Below, one piece after another: positions 34,559 through 44,090 of a stretch of DNA of 64,000 nucleotides; position 1 is the first letter of the stretch; each line of letters begins with the position of its first letter. A program made the translations under genes and the position numbers. Source of the stretch: a bacterium HR40 (GTDB taxonomy: Bacteria > Pseudomonadota > Alphaproteobacteria > Geminicoccales > Geminicoccaceae); the NCBI GenBank assembly GCA_002898275.1, contig BEIQ01000001.1, forward strand, positions 175,899-239,898, written 5' to 3'. Below the pieces are notes generated by a model. It saw nothing but the letters and a program-made list of their open reading frames with translations, ran no database searches and was not told the DNA's origin.

Positions 34559-36607
34559 TCAGAAGGCCATGCACAGGCGCAGGGCATCGAGGATGGCGGC
34601 ATGGATGTTCCGCGAGGCGACGGCATCGCCGATGCGGTAGAGGCGGAAACGGCCCTCGGGATTGCGCACCACGCGCTGCGGTCGGCCAGCGAGGAGAGCC
34701 GCATAGTCGACTTCGCCGCCGTTGATGGATTCGGCTTTCAACGCAAAATAGAGGGAGTCGTTCGGCAGCGTGCCATATTCCACCACCACTTGATCGACGA
34801 GCCGCGTGCTGTGGCGGCGGGCGAATTCGTTCCAGAGCTCGGCCTCGAGCTTATTGCCCTGCCGACGCACCCGCACCAGTCGTTCGAACAGGGTGACGCG
34901 CACGCCATAGCGGGTGAAGGCATCGACATAGGCGGGATAGTTGGTTCCACCGACCAGCGGGGCGAACATACGCTCGGGGGTCACATACTCGAGTTGCGCT
35001 CCGGCACGGGCGATGACTTCCGCGGTGACCAGTCCCGGATGGGCGCCGTTGTCGTCGAAGAGCAGCACCTGGTCCGCTGGCTTGACCGAGCCGCTCAGGA
35101 TATCCCAGCTGGTGGTGACATATTCGGCGCCCTCGTGAAGAAAGGCGGTGTGAGGCAAGCCGCCTGTGGCCACCACCACGATATCGGGCTCGAGCGCCCG
35201 GACATCCTCGGCGTCGGCGAGCAGATTGTAGCGGAACTCGACGCCGAGGCGTTCGCACTCGCCCACCCGCCAGTCGACGATGCCGACGAGCTCGAGGCGG
35301 CGATCGAGCGCCATCGACAAGCGGATTTGACCACCCGGATCGCTTGCCGCCTCGAGGACGATCACTTCGTGACCGCGCTCCGCCGACACCCGTGCCGCCT
35401 CGAGCCCGGCCGGGCCGGCACCCACCACCACGACCCGCTGTCGCGGACCTTCGCTCAGAGGGATCACGTGCGGCAGGCTCTTCTCGCGGCCAGTCGCCGG
35501 ATTGTGGATGCAGAGCGCCTCGCCCTCGCCATAGATGCGATCGATGCAATAGCCCGCGCCGACGCAGGGCCGGATACGATGCTCCTCGCCGCGTCGGATC
35601 TTGGCGACGATGTGGGGATCGGCGATGTGGGCCCGGGTCATGCCGACCATGTCGAGCAAGCCCTCGCGCACGGCAAAGCGGGCGGTGGCCACGTCGTTGA
35701 TGCGCGCGGCGTGGAACACGGGCACGTGTGTCCCGAGCAGGCGCTTCACTTCCCCGGCGAAGGCCAGATGGGGTGCGGCCGGGGTGCCCATGTTGGGGAT
35801 CACCTGCGCGAGCCCCGCGTCGGTGTCGATATGGCCGCGGATGACGTTGAGGAAGTCGAGCTTGCCGGTGGCGAAGAGACGGCGGGCGATCTCGAGCCCC
35901 TCGGCGCGGCCGAGCCCACCCTCCAGCTGTTCGTCCACCACCATCCGGATACCGACGATGAAGTCGGGTCCTACCGCTTGGCGGATGGCGTCGACCACCC
36001 GCAGAGAAAAGCGCATGCGGTTGTCGAGGCTGCCGCCCCATTCGTCGTCGCGGCGGTTCCAGGCCGGTGACCAGAAGGCATCCAAGAGGTGGCCATAGGC
36101 TTCGATCTCGATGCCATCGAGGCCGGCCGCTCGGCAACGCTCGGCCGCAGCAGCGTAGGCCCGGATCACCCGCGCGAAATCGAAGTCCTCCATCGCCTTG
36201 GGCCAGCAGCGATGCGAGGCCTCGCGCACCGGCGAAGGCCAGATGAGCGGCAGCCAGTCGCCGGTGTAGTGGGAAGAGCGGCGCCCGAGATGGGTGATCT
36301 GGCACATCACCGCACAGCCGTGCTCGTGGACCGCATCGGCGAGCTCTCGCAGCCACGGCACGATCTCGTCCTTGTAGAGGTGCAAATTGCCGAAGGCGGG
36401 CGGACTGTCGCGGTCGACGATCGACGAGCCGCCGATCATGGTGAGAGCGATCCCGCCCTTGGCCTTTTCCACGTGGTAGAGGCGGTAGCGCTCCTTCGGC
36501 ATGCCGTCCTCCGAGTAGAACGGCTCGTGGCTCGTACTCATCACCCGGTTGCGGAGTACGAGGTGCCGCAGCCGATAGGGCTCGAGCAGTGGATCCGCCG
36601 ACGGCAT
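34559..36607 (-). CDS. Old-yellow-enzyme/trimethylamine-dehydrogenase-like flavin oxidoreductase
   Basis: A 682-residue protein with an N-terminal TIM-barrel FMN domain (to about 370) and a C-terminal FAD/NAD-binding part (VVVVGAGPAGLEAARVSAERG). This is the layout of trimethylamine dehydrogenase, 2,4-dienoyl-CoA reductase and N-methylproline demethylases. In the 4Fe-4S region the cysteines are Cys348, Cys354 and Cys366, while the position of the second Cys of the usual C-x2-C is Ala351. So the cluster may be ligated differently; I recall related demethylase subfamilies with the same pattern. The substrate is not readable, with methylated amines or betaines likely. GGGAGGAAG precedes the ATG; it diverges from a hotdog thioesterase gene. 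Confidence 0.8.
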   Translation of the reverse strand: MPSADPLLEPYRLRHLVLRNRVMSTSHEPFYSEDGMPKERYRLYHVEKAKGGIALTMIGGSSIVDRDSPPAFGNLHLYKDEIVPWLRELADAVHEHGCAVMCQITHLGRRSSHYTGDWLPLIWPSPVREASHRCWPKAMEDFDFARVIRAYAAAAERCRAAGLDGIEIEAYGHLLDAFWSPAWNRRDDEWGGSLDNRMRFSLRVVDAIRQAVGPDFIVGIRMVVDEQLEGGLGRAEGLEIARRLFATGKLDFLNVIRGHIDTDAGLAQVIPNMGTPAAPHLAFAGEVKRLLGTHVPVFHAARINDVATARFAVREGLLDMVGMTRAHIADPHIVAKIRRGEEHRIRPCVGAGYCIDRIYGEGEALCIHNPATGREKSLPHVIPLSEGPRQRVVVVGAGPAGLEAARVSAERGHEVIVLEAASDPGGQIRLSMALDRRLELVGIVDWRVGECERLGVEFRYNLLADAEDVRALEPDIVVVATGGLPHTAFLHEGAEYVTTSWDILSGSVKPADQVLLFDDNGAHPGLVTAEVIARAGAQLEYVTPERMFAPLVGGTNYPAYVDAFTRYGVRVTLFERLVRVRRQGNKLEAELWNEFARRHSTRLVDQVVVEYGTLPNDSLYFALKAESINGGEVDYAALLAGRPQRVVRNPEGRFRLYRIGDAVASRNIHAAILDALRLCMAF

Positions 36608-36641
36608 GCTTCCTCCCCTCTCATGCGCACATCCGCACTCT

Positions 36642-36653
36642 GCCAGCGCTGGC
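36642..36653. promoter_or_regulatory. 12-base perfect palindrome in the divergent OYE-thioesterase gap
   Basis: GCCAGCGCTGGC is a perfect palindrome, extended by CTC and GAG arms around it with one mismatch. It lies 35 bases upstream of the flavin oxidoreductase start and about 100 bases before the thioesterase start, a good place for a shared operator. The regulator is not in the window as far as I can tell. Confidence 0.4.
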
Positions 36654-36754
36654 GAGACCGCGGCAAGTGTCGGATGCGACCCCGGATGCCGCAGGCGAGA
36701 GGGGCTCGACGGCGGCGCTGCGGCATGGCATGAGGGCACGGCGACGGCCCGGAG

Positions 36755-37219
36755 ATGGCGGTCGTGGCGGATCTCTCGGCGGCGGAGTTCGAGCGGCTGG
36801 CGCGCGAAGGTGTGCCCTATGTCGGACTGCTCGCGGTGCGGGTCGAACGCTTCGAGCCGGGGCGGGTCGACATCCTCCTCCCCTTCCAACCGATGTTGGT
36901 GCGGCCGGGCGGCACGATCTGCGGGCCGGCGATGATGGCCCTTGCCGACATCGCCCTTTACGGTGTGGTGCTATCGCTCGTCGGCAGGGTGGAGCTGGCG
37001 GTGACCACCGATCTCAACATCCATTTCCTGCACCGGGCCCGGCCTGCCGATCTGCTCGCCCGCGGCCGGCTGCTCCGGTCCGGTCGCACGCTCGTGGTCG
37101 GCGAGGTTCACATCGCCCCGCTCGGCGATGACCGCCCCGTCGCCCATGCTACCGGTACCTATATCCTGCCACCGGATGGGCGCATGCCGCCCTGCACGCG
37201 CCGCGAGGAGGCGGCATGA
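36755..37219 (+). CDS. PaaI-type hotdog thioesterase
   Basis: A 154-residue single hotdog domain. The core GGTICGPAMMALADIALYG and the next strand with TTDLNIHFLHRARPADLLARG match acyl-CoA thioesterases of the PaaI group. The ATG at 36755 lies directly after GGAG, which is too close; a GTG at 36764 would have better spacing and may be the real start. The stop overlaps the ATG of the Gfo/Idh/MocA gene (ATGA). The acyl substrate is unknown; its neighbours suggest a small catabolic unit with the divergent flavin oxidoreductase. Confidence 0.8.
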   Translation: MAVVADLSAAEFERLAREGVPYVGLLAVRVERFEPGRVDILLPFQPMLVRPGGTICGPAMMALADIALYGVVLSLVGRVELAVTTDLNIHFLHRARPADLLARGRLLRSGRTLVVGEVHIAPLGDDRPVAHATGTYILPPDGRMPPCTRREEAA

Positions 37220-38367
37220 GCGCCGAGCCAGTCCGCGTCGGCCTCGTCGGCACGGGGTATCTCGGCAAGGCGTTCGCGGTCGGCTACCTCGAGGCACCGG
37301 TGATCTTCGGGCCGGAGCTCGGCCCTGTCGTCCTCGAGGCGGTGGCGGCCAGCACCCCCGAGCGCGCCGACGCCGCGGCGCGGGCTCTAGGCTTTCGGCG
37401 AGCGGCTCGGAACTGGCAGGAGCTGGTCGCCGATCCGGCGGTCGATGTGGTCATCGTCAACACCCCCAACCATCTGCACGAGCCCGTCGCTGTCGCCGCT
37501 CTTCGAGCCGGCAAGCACGTGCATTGCGAAAAACCGCTCGCGCCCGATGCCGAGGCGGCGCGGCGGATGGCCGAGGCGGCAGCGCGCGCCCGCGGCTTCA
37601 CCCTCGTCGGCTTCAACTACCGCCAGAACCCGGCGCTGTGGCTGGCGCGCGAGATCGTCGCAGGCGGCGAGATCGGCGAGGTGGTGTCGGTGCGCGCGAC
37701 CCACAGCGAGGACTACATGGCCGATCCGAGCATCCCGTGGCATTGGCGCTTCTCGCGCGAAGAGGCCGGCCATGGGGCCCTCGCCGATGTCGGCTCGCAC
37801 ATCCTCGCCATTGTCACCTGGCTTGTCGGCGAGATCGGTTGGGTGTGCGGGAGCCTGCGCACGGTGATCAAGGAACGCCCGGTGGCACCGGGCAGCGCAG
37901 AGCGGCGAGTCGTGGAGAACGACGACGAGGCACGCTTTCTCTTCCGCACCCGCGCGGGCGTCGAGGGGACCATCGAGGCGAGCCGCATCGCCCACGGTCG
38001 CAAGCTCTACTTGAGTTTCGAGATCACCGGCACGCGCGGCAGCCTCGTCTTCGATCAGGAGCGGATGAACGAGCTGCAGCTGTTCGAGGCGTCCGGGCGG
38101 GTCGATCGTCGCGGCTTCCGCCGCCTGCTCATGGCGCCGCAACATCCGCTCTACGGCTCGTTCAATACCGGACCGGGACACGGCCTCGGCTTCAACGACC
38201 AGAAGGTGGTCGAGGCCTGGCTCATGCTGCGCGCGATCCGTGGCGGCCCGGCCCCATCCCCCGATTTCGCCGAGGCTCTGCACGTCTCGCGCGTGCTCGA
38301 TGCCGTGGCCCGTTCGCACACCGAAGGCCGTTGGGTCGAGGTGGTGCCGGAGCCACCCCTCGCCTGA
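37216..38367 (+). CDS. Gfo/Idh/MocA-family NAD(P)-dependent oxidoreductase
   Basis: A 383-residue dehydrogenase. The N-terminal Rossmann motif VGLVGTGYLGKAF and the family signature HCEKPLAP at about residue 100 are clear. The C-terminal alpha/beta domain contains HGALADVGSHILAI, which supplies the usual catalytic-domain residues. Members oxidise sugars, inositols and similar polyols or reduce the ketones. Translation is coupled to the hotdog gene. Inositol or sugar catabolism genes are absent nearby, so the substrate is open. Confidence 0.9.
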   Translation: MSAEPVRVGLVGTGYLGKAFAVGYLEAPVIFGPELGPVVLEAVAASTPERADAAARALGFRRAARNWQELVADPAVDVVIVNTPNHLHEPVAVAALRAGKHVHCEKPLAPDAEAARRMAEAAARARGFTLVGFNYRQNPALWLAREIVAGGEIGEVVSVRATHSEDYMADPSIPWHWRFSREEAGHGALADVGSHILAIVTWLVGEIGWVCGSLRTVIKERPVAPGSAERRVVENDDEARFLFRTRAGVEGTIEASRIAHGRKLYLSFEITGTRGSLVFDQERMNELQLFEASGRVDRRGFRRLLMAPQHPLYGSFNTGPGHGLGFNDQKVVEAWLMLRAIRGGPAPSPDFAEALHVSRVLDAVARSHTEGRWVEVVPEPPLA

Positions 38368-38415
38368 TCCTCGTCCGGCCAGCTGTCGGCACGCATCCGG
38401 CGCGTACGGCAGGCA

Positions 38416-38430
38416 CCTCGGGGGCCGAGG
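38416..38430. other. Hairpin in the convergent Gfo/Idh-multicopper oxidase gap
   Basis: CCTCGG (38416-38421) and CCGAGG (38425-38430) are a perfect inverted repeat with a three-base loop, followed by a second imperfect pair CCAGGG/CCCTGG. Without a T-run on either strand it is at best a weak, factor-assisted stop for the two converging transcripts. Confidence 0.25.
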
Positions 38431-38460
38431 AGCCAGGGGCGCGCGACCCGGCCCTGGCGA

Positions 38461-39849
38461 TCACACCCGGCAGACCGCGCCCCCCATGCCCAGCACGATC
38501 GGCACGGGCTCTCCCTCGGCGCGCAGGTCGCGGCACACCTCGATCGTTCCCATCATACCGCGATCGTTGTGTTCCGCGATATGGCAGTGGAACACCGTGC
38601 GCCCGGTGTGGGGCGTCAAGGGCACGAGCAGCTCCAACCGCTCGCCGGGCGCGAGCGGGACCGTGTCGGCCCAAGCCGGAAACGGCGGCGGTCGGCCATT
38701 GCGCCGGTGCACCTGGAAGATCCAGGTATGGAGGTGGAAGTTATGGAAGAGCGCGTCGACATTCTCGACCTGCCAGAGCTCGACATCGCCGGCGCGGGCG
38801 AGGATGTCGACCCGCTCGCGTCGGTAGAGGCGGCCGCCGAGGAGGAACATGGCGAGGGTGATGCGCCGCCTCCGTGACGGTACGGTCGCCGCGAGACGCG
38901 GGATCTCGGCGAGGCGATCGGGCAACGGCAGCGGCCGGGCTCCGGCCGGCGGCACGAGACGCAAAAGGAAGCGGTTGACGAGTCGCGGTGTCGGCACACC
39001 GCGATTGTGAGGAAGAGCGAGCACGTCGACGCTGCGGCCGTCCTCGATCGGGACGAGGAGGTCGGCGCGCTGGCCGGGGCTCAACATCAGCTCCTCGAGG
39101 TCGACGGGCCTTTCGAGGAAGCGCCCGTCGATGGCGATCAGGAAAAAAGGCCGGCGATCCGAAAGGCCGAGCCGCAGGAAACGTGCGTTCGAGGTATTGA
39201 CGAGGCGCAGCCGAGCGGTGGCCGCACGCAGCCGCCAGACCGGCTCGAAGACACCGTTGGCGAGGACGATGGGTCCTTCCTTGCCATTGTGCCAGTCGCT
39301 AGGGCGATGGCGCGCCAGTCCGCCCTCGTCGAAGGCGATATCCCGCAGCAGCACGATACGCTCGTCGCAACGGGCGAGCTCCGGGATGCGGTCGAGGGGA
39401 CCGCGCACCACGATGGCTCCCGCCAATCCCCGCCACAGCTGCTCCGCGAGCCTTCCGTGGAGGTGGGGATGATACCAATAGGTACCGGCCTCGCCCGCTG
39501 GCACGTCGAAGGCGTAGGTGAAGCGCTCACCTGGGGGAATGTCGACATAGACATTGTCGCCACGGCCAGTGGGCGGCAGGCGCATGCCGTGGAAATGGAG
39601 GTTGGTGGCTTCCGGCAGCGCATTCTCGAACTCCAGTTCGAGCCGGTCGCCCTCTTCGAGTTCCAAAACCGGTCCGGGAAATCGGCCGTCGTAGAGAAAG
39701 AGCGTGACGTCTCGACCGAAAACACGCCGCTTGGCGACGGTCGCCCGCAGGCGGCGGCGAAGGAGGCGCGGTTCCCCGGCACGGCCCGGAAGCCCGGCCG
39801 CGGCCAAAAACCCGGAAGTCAGGGCGAGGAAGGAACGCCGGTCCAGCAT
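38461..39849 (-). CDS. Tat-exported multicopper oxidase
   Basis: A 462-residue three-cupredoxin oxidase of the laccase/CumA/CopA group. A twin-arginine signal (LDRRSFLALTSGFLAAAG) directs folded export. All four copper-binding motifs are complete: HFHG, WYHPHLHG, HNFHLHTW and HCHIAEHNDRGMMG, the last with the type 1 Cys, His and Met ligand. The enzyme should oxidise copper ions, metals or phenols with reduction of oxygen to water. It lacks the Met-rich insert of CueO-like copper oxidases, so the substrate is open. Divergent from prpE. Confidence 0.92.
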   Translation of the reverse strand: MLDRRSFLALTSGFLAAAGLPGRAGEPRLLRRRLRATVAKRRVFGRDVTLFLYDGRFPGPVLELEEGDRLELEFENALPEATNLHFHGMRLPPTGRGDNVYVDIPPGERFTYAFDVPAGEAGTYWYHPHLHGRLAEQLWRGLAGAIVVRGPLDRIPELARCDERIVLLRDIAFDEGGLARHRPSDWHNGKEGPIVLANGVFEPVWRLRAATARLRLVNTSNARFLRLGLSDRRPFFLIAIDGRFLERPVDLEELMLSPGQRADLLVPIEDGRSVDVLALPHNRGVPTPRLVNRFLLRLVPPAGARPLPLPDRLAEIPRLAATVPSRRRRITLAMFLLGGRLYRRERVDILARAGDVELWQVENVDALFHNFHLHTWIFQVHRRNGRPPPFPAWADTVPLAPGERLELLVPLTPHTGRTVFHCHIAEHNDRGMMGTIEVCRDLRAEGEPVPIVLGMGGAVCRV

Positions 39850-39914
39850 CGCCTCGCCAGCGATAGCCGCTTCCTGTCATGGTGCAAGCGACTTTCGGAG
39901 GATGGCCGGTGCGG

Positions 39915-39935
39915 CTTGCGACGGCCGAACGCAAG
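39915..39935. promoter_or_regulatory. Inverted repeat in the multicopper oxidase-prpE gap
   Basis: CTTGCG (39915-39920) and CGCAAG (39930-39935) form a perfect six-base inverted repeat with a nine-base spacer, midway in the 155-base divergent gap. It has the size of a dimeric regulator site, but no regulator gene is adjacent. Confidence 0.25.
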
Positions 39936-40004
39936 GCGATTGTCCGCGCCTCGGGGCCCGGTATGTTCCGCGCTTGCGGACCCACGGCGGGAGGAGAAGG
40001 GGGC

Positions 40005-41918
40005 ATGACGACCTATGCCGAGATCTACCGGCGCTCGCTCGCAGATCCGGCGGGCTTCTGGGCGGAACAGGCGGAGGGCATCGATTGGATCCGGCGGTTC
40101 GATCGTGTGCTCGACGACAGCCGTCCGCCTTTCTACCGATGGTTTGTGGGTGGCGTGCTGAATACCTGCTGGAATGCCGTCGACCGTCACATCGAGCGGG
40201 GGCGCGGCGACCAGACAGCGATCATCTACGATTCCGCCATGACGGGCGACAAGCGGTGGATCACCTATCGCGAGCTGCGCGAGCTCGTCGCCCGTTTCGC
40301 CGGTGTGCTGCGCCGCCAGGGCATTGGCAAGGGGGATCGAGTCATCGTCTACATGCCGATGGTGCCAGAGGCGGTAATCGCCATGCTCGCTTGTGCCCGC
40401 ATCGGTGCCATCCACTCCGTGGTCTTTGGCGGCTTTGCCGCCCACGAGCTCGCAGCTCGCATCGACGATGCCCAGCCGAAGCTGGTGGTCTCCGCCTCCT
40501 GTGGCCTGGAGCCTGGAAGGATCGTCCCCTACAAGCCGCTCTTGGACCGGGCCATCTCCATCTCGCGGCACAAGCCCGAACGCTGCATCCTTCTGCAGCG
40601 CCCGCAGGCCCAGGCGACGATGGTGCCCGGCCGCGATCTCGACTGGCAGGAGGAGATGGCGGGAGCGGAACCCGTCGACTGTGTCCCCGTCGCGGCCACC
40701 GATCCGCTCTACATCCTCTACACCTCGGGCACGACCGGCCAACCCAAAGGCATCGTCCGCGATCATGGGGGTCATGCGGTAGCCCTCCATTGGAGCATGC
40801 GCAACATCTACGGGGTCGAGCCCGGCGAGGTATACTGGGCGGCCTCCGACGTCGGCTGGGTCGTGGGCCACAGCTACATCGTCTACGGGCCGCTCATCCA
40901 CGGCAACACCACCGTTCTCTATGAGGGCAAGCCGGTGGGCACACCCGATGCCGGAGCCTTCTGGCGAGTGATCTCCGAACACCGGGTGGCGGCGCTTTTC
41001 ACCGCGCCCACTGCGTTCCGCGCCATCAAAAAGGAGGACCCCGAGGGCCGGCTCGTCCGCCGCTACGATCTCTCTCGCTTCCGCACCCTCTTTCTCGCGG
41101 GCGAGCGCTGCGATCCCGACACCCTTCTCTGGGCGCAGGCGAAGCTCGGCGTGCCGGTGATCGATCACTGGTGGCAGACCGAGACCGGCTGGGCGATCTG
41201 CGCCAATCCCGTCGGTATCGAGCTGCTGCCGATCAAACCGGGATCCTGTTCGCTGCCGATGCCCGGCTACGACCTCCGCATCCTGGACGAGAACGGGGCC
41301 GATGTGCCGGCGGGCCAGATGGGCGCGATCGCGCTGCGGCTACCCCTTCCGCCCGGCACCCTTCCCACCCTGTGGAATGCCGACGAGCGCTACCTCCAGT
41401 CCTATCTCTCTCGCTATCCCGGGCACTATCTCACCGGTGACGCCGGGTACCGCGATGCCGACGGCTACGTCTTCGTGATGAGTCGCACCGACGATGTCAT
41501 CAATGTCGCCGGCCATCGTCTGTCCACGGGACAAATGGAAGAGGTCCTGGCGGCCCATCCGGATGTCGCCGAATGCGCCGTGATCGGGGTGGCCGACGAG
41601 CTCAAGGGCGAACTGCCGCTCGCCTTTGTCGTCCTCAAGGCGGGGGTGACGCGCGACCACGAGGTCGTCCGCCGGGAGCTCGTGGAGCAGGTGCGCGATC
41701 GCATCGGGCCGGTTGCGGCGTTCCGCCTGGTGGCGATCGTCAACCGTCTGCCGAAGACCCGCTCGGGCAAGATCCTGCGCGGGACGATGAAACGCATCGC
41801 CGACAGCACGCCGTGGAAGATGCCGGCGACCATCGACGATCCCCTGATCCTCGACGAGATCGCAGAAGCCCTGCGCAGCCTCGGCTATGCGCGCCAGGCG
41901 AGCCGGCTGGACGGCTAG
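40005..41918 (+). CDS. prpE: Propionyl-CoA synthetase (acyl-CoA synthetase)
   Basis: A 637-residue AMP-forming acyl-CoA synthetase close to PrpE/ACSS3. The P-loop YTSGTTGQPKGIVRDHGGH is PrpE-like; acetyl-CoA synthetases have a different sequence after the motif. The adenylate motif WWQTETGW, the hinge region YLTGDAGYRDADGYVF and the catalytic Lys in PKTRSGKILRG are intact. The start has GGAGGAGAAGG. It makes propionyl-CoA from propionate, the substrate of the carboxylase whose alpha subunit lies at 2.3-4.2 kb. The two genes are far apart, so joint regulation is not shown. Confidence 0.93.
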   Translation: MTTYAEIYRRSLADPAGFWAEQAEGIDWIRRFDRVLDDSRPPFYRWFVGGVLNTCWNAVDRHIERGRGDQTAIIYDSAMTGDKRWITYRELRELVARFAGVLRRQGIGKGDRVIVYMPMVPEAVIAMLACARIGAIHSVVFGGFAAHELAARIDDAQPKLVVSASCGLEPGRIVPYKPLLDRAISISRHKPERCILLQRPQAQATMVPGRDLDWQEEMAGAEPVDCVPVAATDPLYILYTSGTTGQPKGIVRDHGGHAVALHWSMRNIYGVEPGEVYWAASDVGWVVGHSYIVYGPLIHGNTTVLYEGKPVGTPDAGAFWRVISEHRVAALFTAPTAFRAIKKEDPEGRLVRRYDLSRFRTLFLAGERCDPDTLLWAQAKLGVPVIDHWWQTETGWAICANPVGIELLPIKPGSCSLPMPGYDLRILDENGADVPAGQMGAIALRLPLPPGTLPTLWNADERYLQSYLSRYPGHYLTGDAGYRDADGYVFVMSRTDDVINVAGHRLSTGQMEEVLAAHPDVAECAVIGVADELKGELPLAFVVLKAGVTRDHEVVRRELVEQVRDRIGPVAAFRLVAIVNRLPKTRSGKILRGTMKRIADSTPWKMPATIDDPLILDEIAEALRSLGYARQASRLDG

Positions 41919-41968
41919 GGTTGCGCCGAGCCCCGCGACGACGGCCGGTCGGGAAGAGCGACGGTCGC

Positions 41969-42928
41969 TCAGCGGTTGCCCGCGGCCGGTGCAGGTAGCG
42001 CTGCACCCTCGCCGCGCAAAGGCCGAAAGCTCAGCTGTCGGCTGCGGATCCACTCGCGGCGTACGGTGTAGAGACCGCTGGCGACGAGCAGGAGGAAGCC
42101 GGCCATCTGCCCGAGGTCGGGCAGATGGCCGAACAGCCACATGCCGAAAACAATCCCCCACAGCATCTGGCTGTATTGGAACGGGGCGACTACCACCGCC
42201 GGCGCACGGCGCATGGCGACCACGAGCCCAGCCTGAGCGAGACCAGTGAGCAGGCCAGCTGTCGCCTGCAGCAGCAGCTCCTGCGCCGTGGGCATATGGA
42301 ATTGGGCGACAGCACCGGGCAAAGCGACGAGGAAGATGGTGGCGAACAGGGCGAAGAGGATCGAGGCGGCGGTGGCGGTGCTGCCGATCCACCGCAGCAC
42401 CACCATCGAAGCGGCGCCCGAGAGCGCCCCGAGAAAGGCGAGGACATGGGCGAGCGCGAGCTCGCGGAAGCCTGGGCGCACCATGATCACGACGGCGAGA
42501 AAGCCGAGCCCCGTCGCGGTCCAGCGGCGCCAGCCGACCTCCTCGCCGAGCACCAGTGCCGACATGGCGGTGGCGATCAGGGGAGTCGTGAAGAGCAGCG
42601 CATAAGCCTCGGCGAGCGGCAGGGTCCGGAAAGACTCCCACACCGCGAGACCGCAGGTGGCGGTGAGCACGGCCCTGAGCAGCACTGCCTGGGGACGTGC
42701 CGGCAGCAGTGCCCGCATGCCGCCCTCGCGCTGGGCGAAGGCGAGAACCGGCAAGAGGGCAAAGAGGGCGACGGTGGCGGCGATCTGGAAGACGGAAAAA
42801 CGCTGGCTCGCCAGTTTGATCGCCGCGTCGGCGGCAGCGAAGCCGGCATAGCTCGCCAGGGCAAAGCCAATGCCGCGGAGGATGGCGGGCGACATCGGCG
42901 CGCCTCTGGTCGCAGGTCTCGAAGGCAT
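41969..42928 (-). CDS. EamA-family (DMT) transporter
   Basis: A 319-residue membrane protein with ten hydrophobic helices arranged as two EamA repeats, the usual drug/metabolite transporter layout. The first repeat contains the conserved VWESFRTLPLAEAYALLFTTPL, the second VVVAPFQYSQMLWGIVFGMWLFG. Such transporters export amino acids, metabolites or nucleotides; the substrate cannot be told. An in-frame ATG at 42895 is an alternative start. It converges with prpE, 50 bases apart. Confidence 0.88.
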   Translation of the reverse strand: MPSRPATRGAPMSPAILRGIGFALASYAGFAAADAAIKLASQRFSVFQIAATVALFALLPVLAFAQREGGMRALLPARPQAVLLRAVLTATCGLAVWESFRTLPLAEAYALLFTTPLIATAMSALVLGEEVGWRRWTATGLGFLAVVIMVRPGFRELALAHVLAFLGALSGAASMVVLRWIGSTATAASILFALFATIFLVALPGAVAQFHMPTAQELLLQATAGLLTGLAQAGLVVAMRRAPAVVVAPFQYSQMLWGIVFGMWLFGHLPDLGQMAGFLLLVASGLYTVRREWIRSRQLSFRPLRGEGAALPAPAAGNR

Positions 42929-43030
42929 CTCCAGCTCCGCCGGCTGCGGTCTCGACCGGCCACAGGATGCCGCATCTCGGCCAAAGCGTCCTCTTCGGCG
43001 AACGCAGGACCGGATTGCGCCGGTTGCAGG

Positions 43031-44080
43031 TCAGGGAATGCGCACCTCGACGAGCGAGCCCAGGAGATCGAAGGCGAGCGGCCGGTCGGGTCGCAGATAG
43101 ATTTGGGCCTTGCGGCTCTCGCCGGCATCGGGGCCGTTGCGCACGAGGCCTGCGAGGTCCGGCTTGAAATCGAGCTTTTCGACCTGAGCGAGGAGCGGCT
43201 CGGGAGAGCCCGGCAGCCAGATTTCGGCGCGCTGTCCGATGGCGAGGCGGCGCGCGCGGTCCACGGGCAGCTGGGCGCGGATCAAGAGCGGTTGATCGGC
43301 TGCGGCGAGCGTGACCACCGCCTCGGCCGGCTGGGCGTAGGTCCCGGGCACCGTGATCCATTGCAAAAGCGCGCATTCGCAGGGCGAGACGAGGGTCGCC
43401 TCGCTGCCGTCAGCCGCCACCACCCGGGCCACCGGATCGCCGGCGGCAAAAACCGGCTTGCGCGGCAGGGCCTCGACGCGACCGGCGAAAGGCGCCCGCA
43501 GCTCCACCATCGGCACCCAGACGACCGCGTCGCTCGTGCGCACGACGAAATACCGCTCGCGCACGCCGAGCACGACGAGGGCCACCAATCCCAGCGCGGC
43601 CGCGACCAGAAGCCCGTGGCCGAACCAGCGCCGCAGCCGCCCGCCCAGTCCCGGCTCCTCCTCGTCGACGGCTGCGAGCCGACGCAGCTGGGCTCCCGTC
43701 CGCCGGTTGGCGGCCACCAGCACGTCGCCGGCGCTCACGATCTCACCGGACAAATAGGCTTCGATCAGATAGCGAAAGAGCTCCGCCTGGCCGGCAGTGA
43801 GGCCGAGAAATCGACAGCCGAAGCGCGAATGATCGGGGGTGACGTAGACGAGCTGACAGTCGGCATGGAGGACGATCTCGAAGTCCTCGAACGGAAAGAA
43901 CATGCGCACCGGGAAGCGGTCACCCGGCTGCCGCCCAGCGATCCCGTTGGCCACCCCGAAACCGCCGAGGGACCAATCGTCGGCGACATAGGACGTGCCG
44001 TCGATCTCGACGGTGATCGGGATGCGCAGTCGGATGTGCTGGCGGTGGATCTCGGTCTCGTGCGCGATCTGCGTATGCAT
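43031..44080 (-). CDS. Alg44-like PilZ/membrane-fusion protein
   Basis: A 349-residue protein with an N-terminal PilZ domain, one transmembrane helix (about 154-173) and a periplasmic HlyD/Alg44-like domain. The cyclic-di-GMP site is intact: RQHIR at 13-17 gives the R-x3-R motif and DWSLGG at 35-40 gives the D-x-S-x2-G motif. Alg44 is the co-polymerase that activates the alginate synthase Alg8 when cyclic-di-GMP binds. The partner gene lies immediately upstream (ten bases). The product polysaccharide need not be alginate. Confidence 0.85.
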   Translation of the reverse strand: MHTQIAHETEIHRQHIRLRIPITVEIDGTSYVADDWSLGGFGVANGIAGRQPGDRFPVRMFFPFEDFEIVLHADCQLVYVTPDHSRFGCRFLGLTAGQAELFRYLIEAYLSGEIVSAGDVLVAANRRTGAQLRRLAAVDEEEPGLGGRLRRWFGHGLLVAAALGLVALVVLGVRERYFVVRTSDAVVWVPMVELRAPFAGRVEALPRKPVFAAGDPVARVVAADGSEATLVSPCECALLQWITVPGTYAQPAEAVVTLAAADQPLLIRAQLPVDRARRLAIGQRAEIWLPGSPEPLLAQVEKLDFKPDLAGLVRNGPDAGESRKAQIYLRPDRPLAFDLLGSLVEVRIP

Positions 44081-44090
44081 GCTGGGGATC

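Noticed and set aside
38461..39849. Copper resistance operon
   Set aside because: Only the multicopper oxidase is present; no copA, copB, copC or CueR-type regulator lies nearby.
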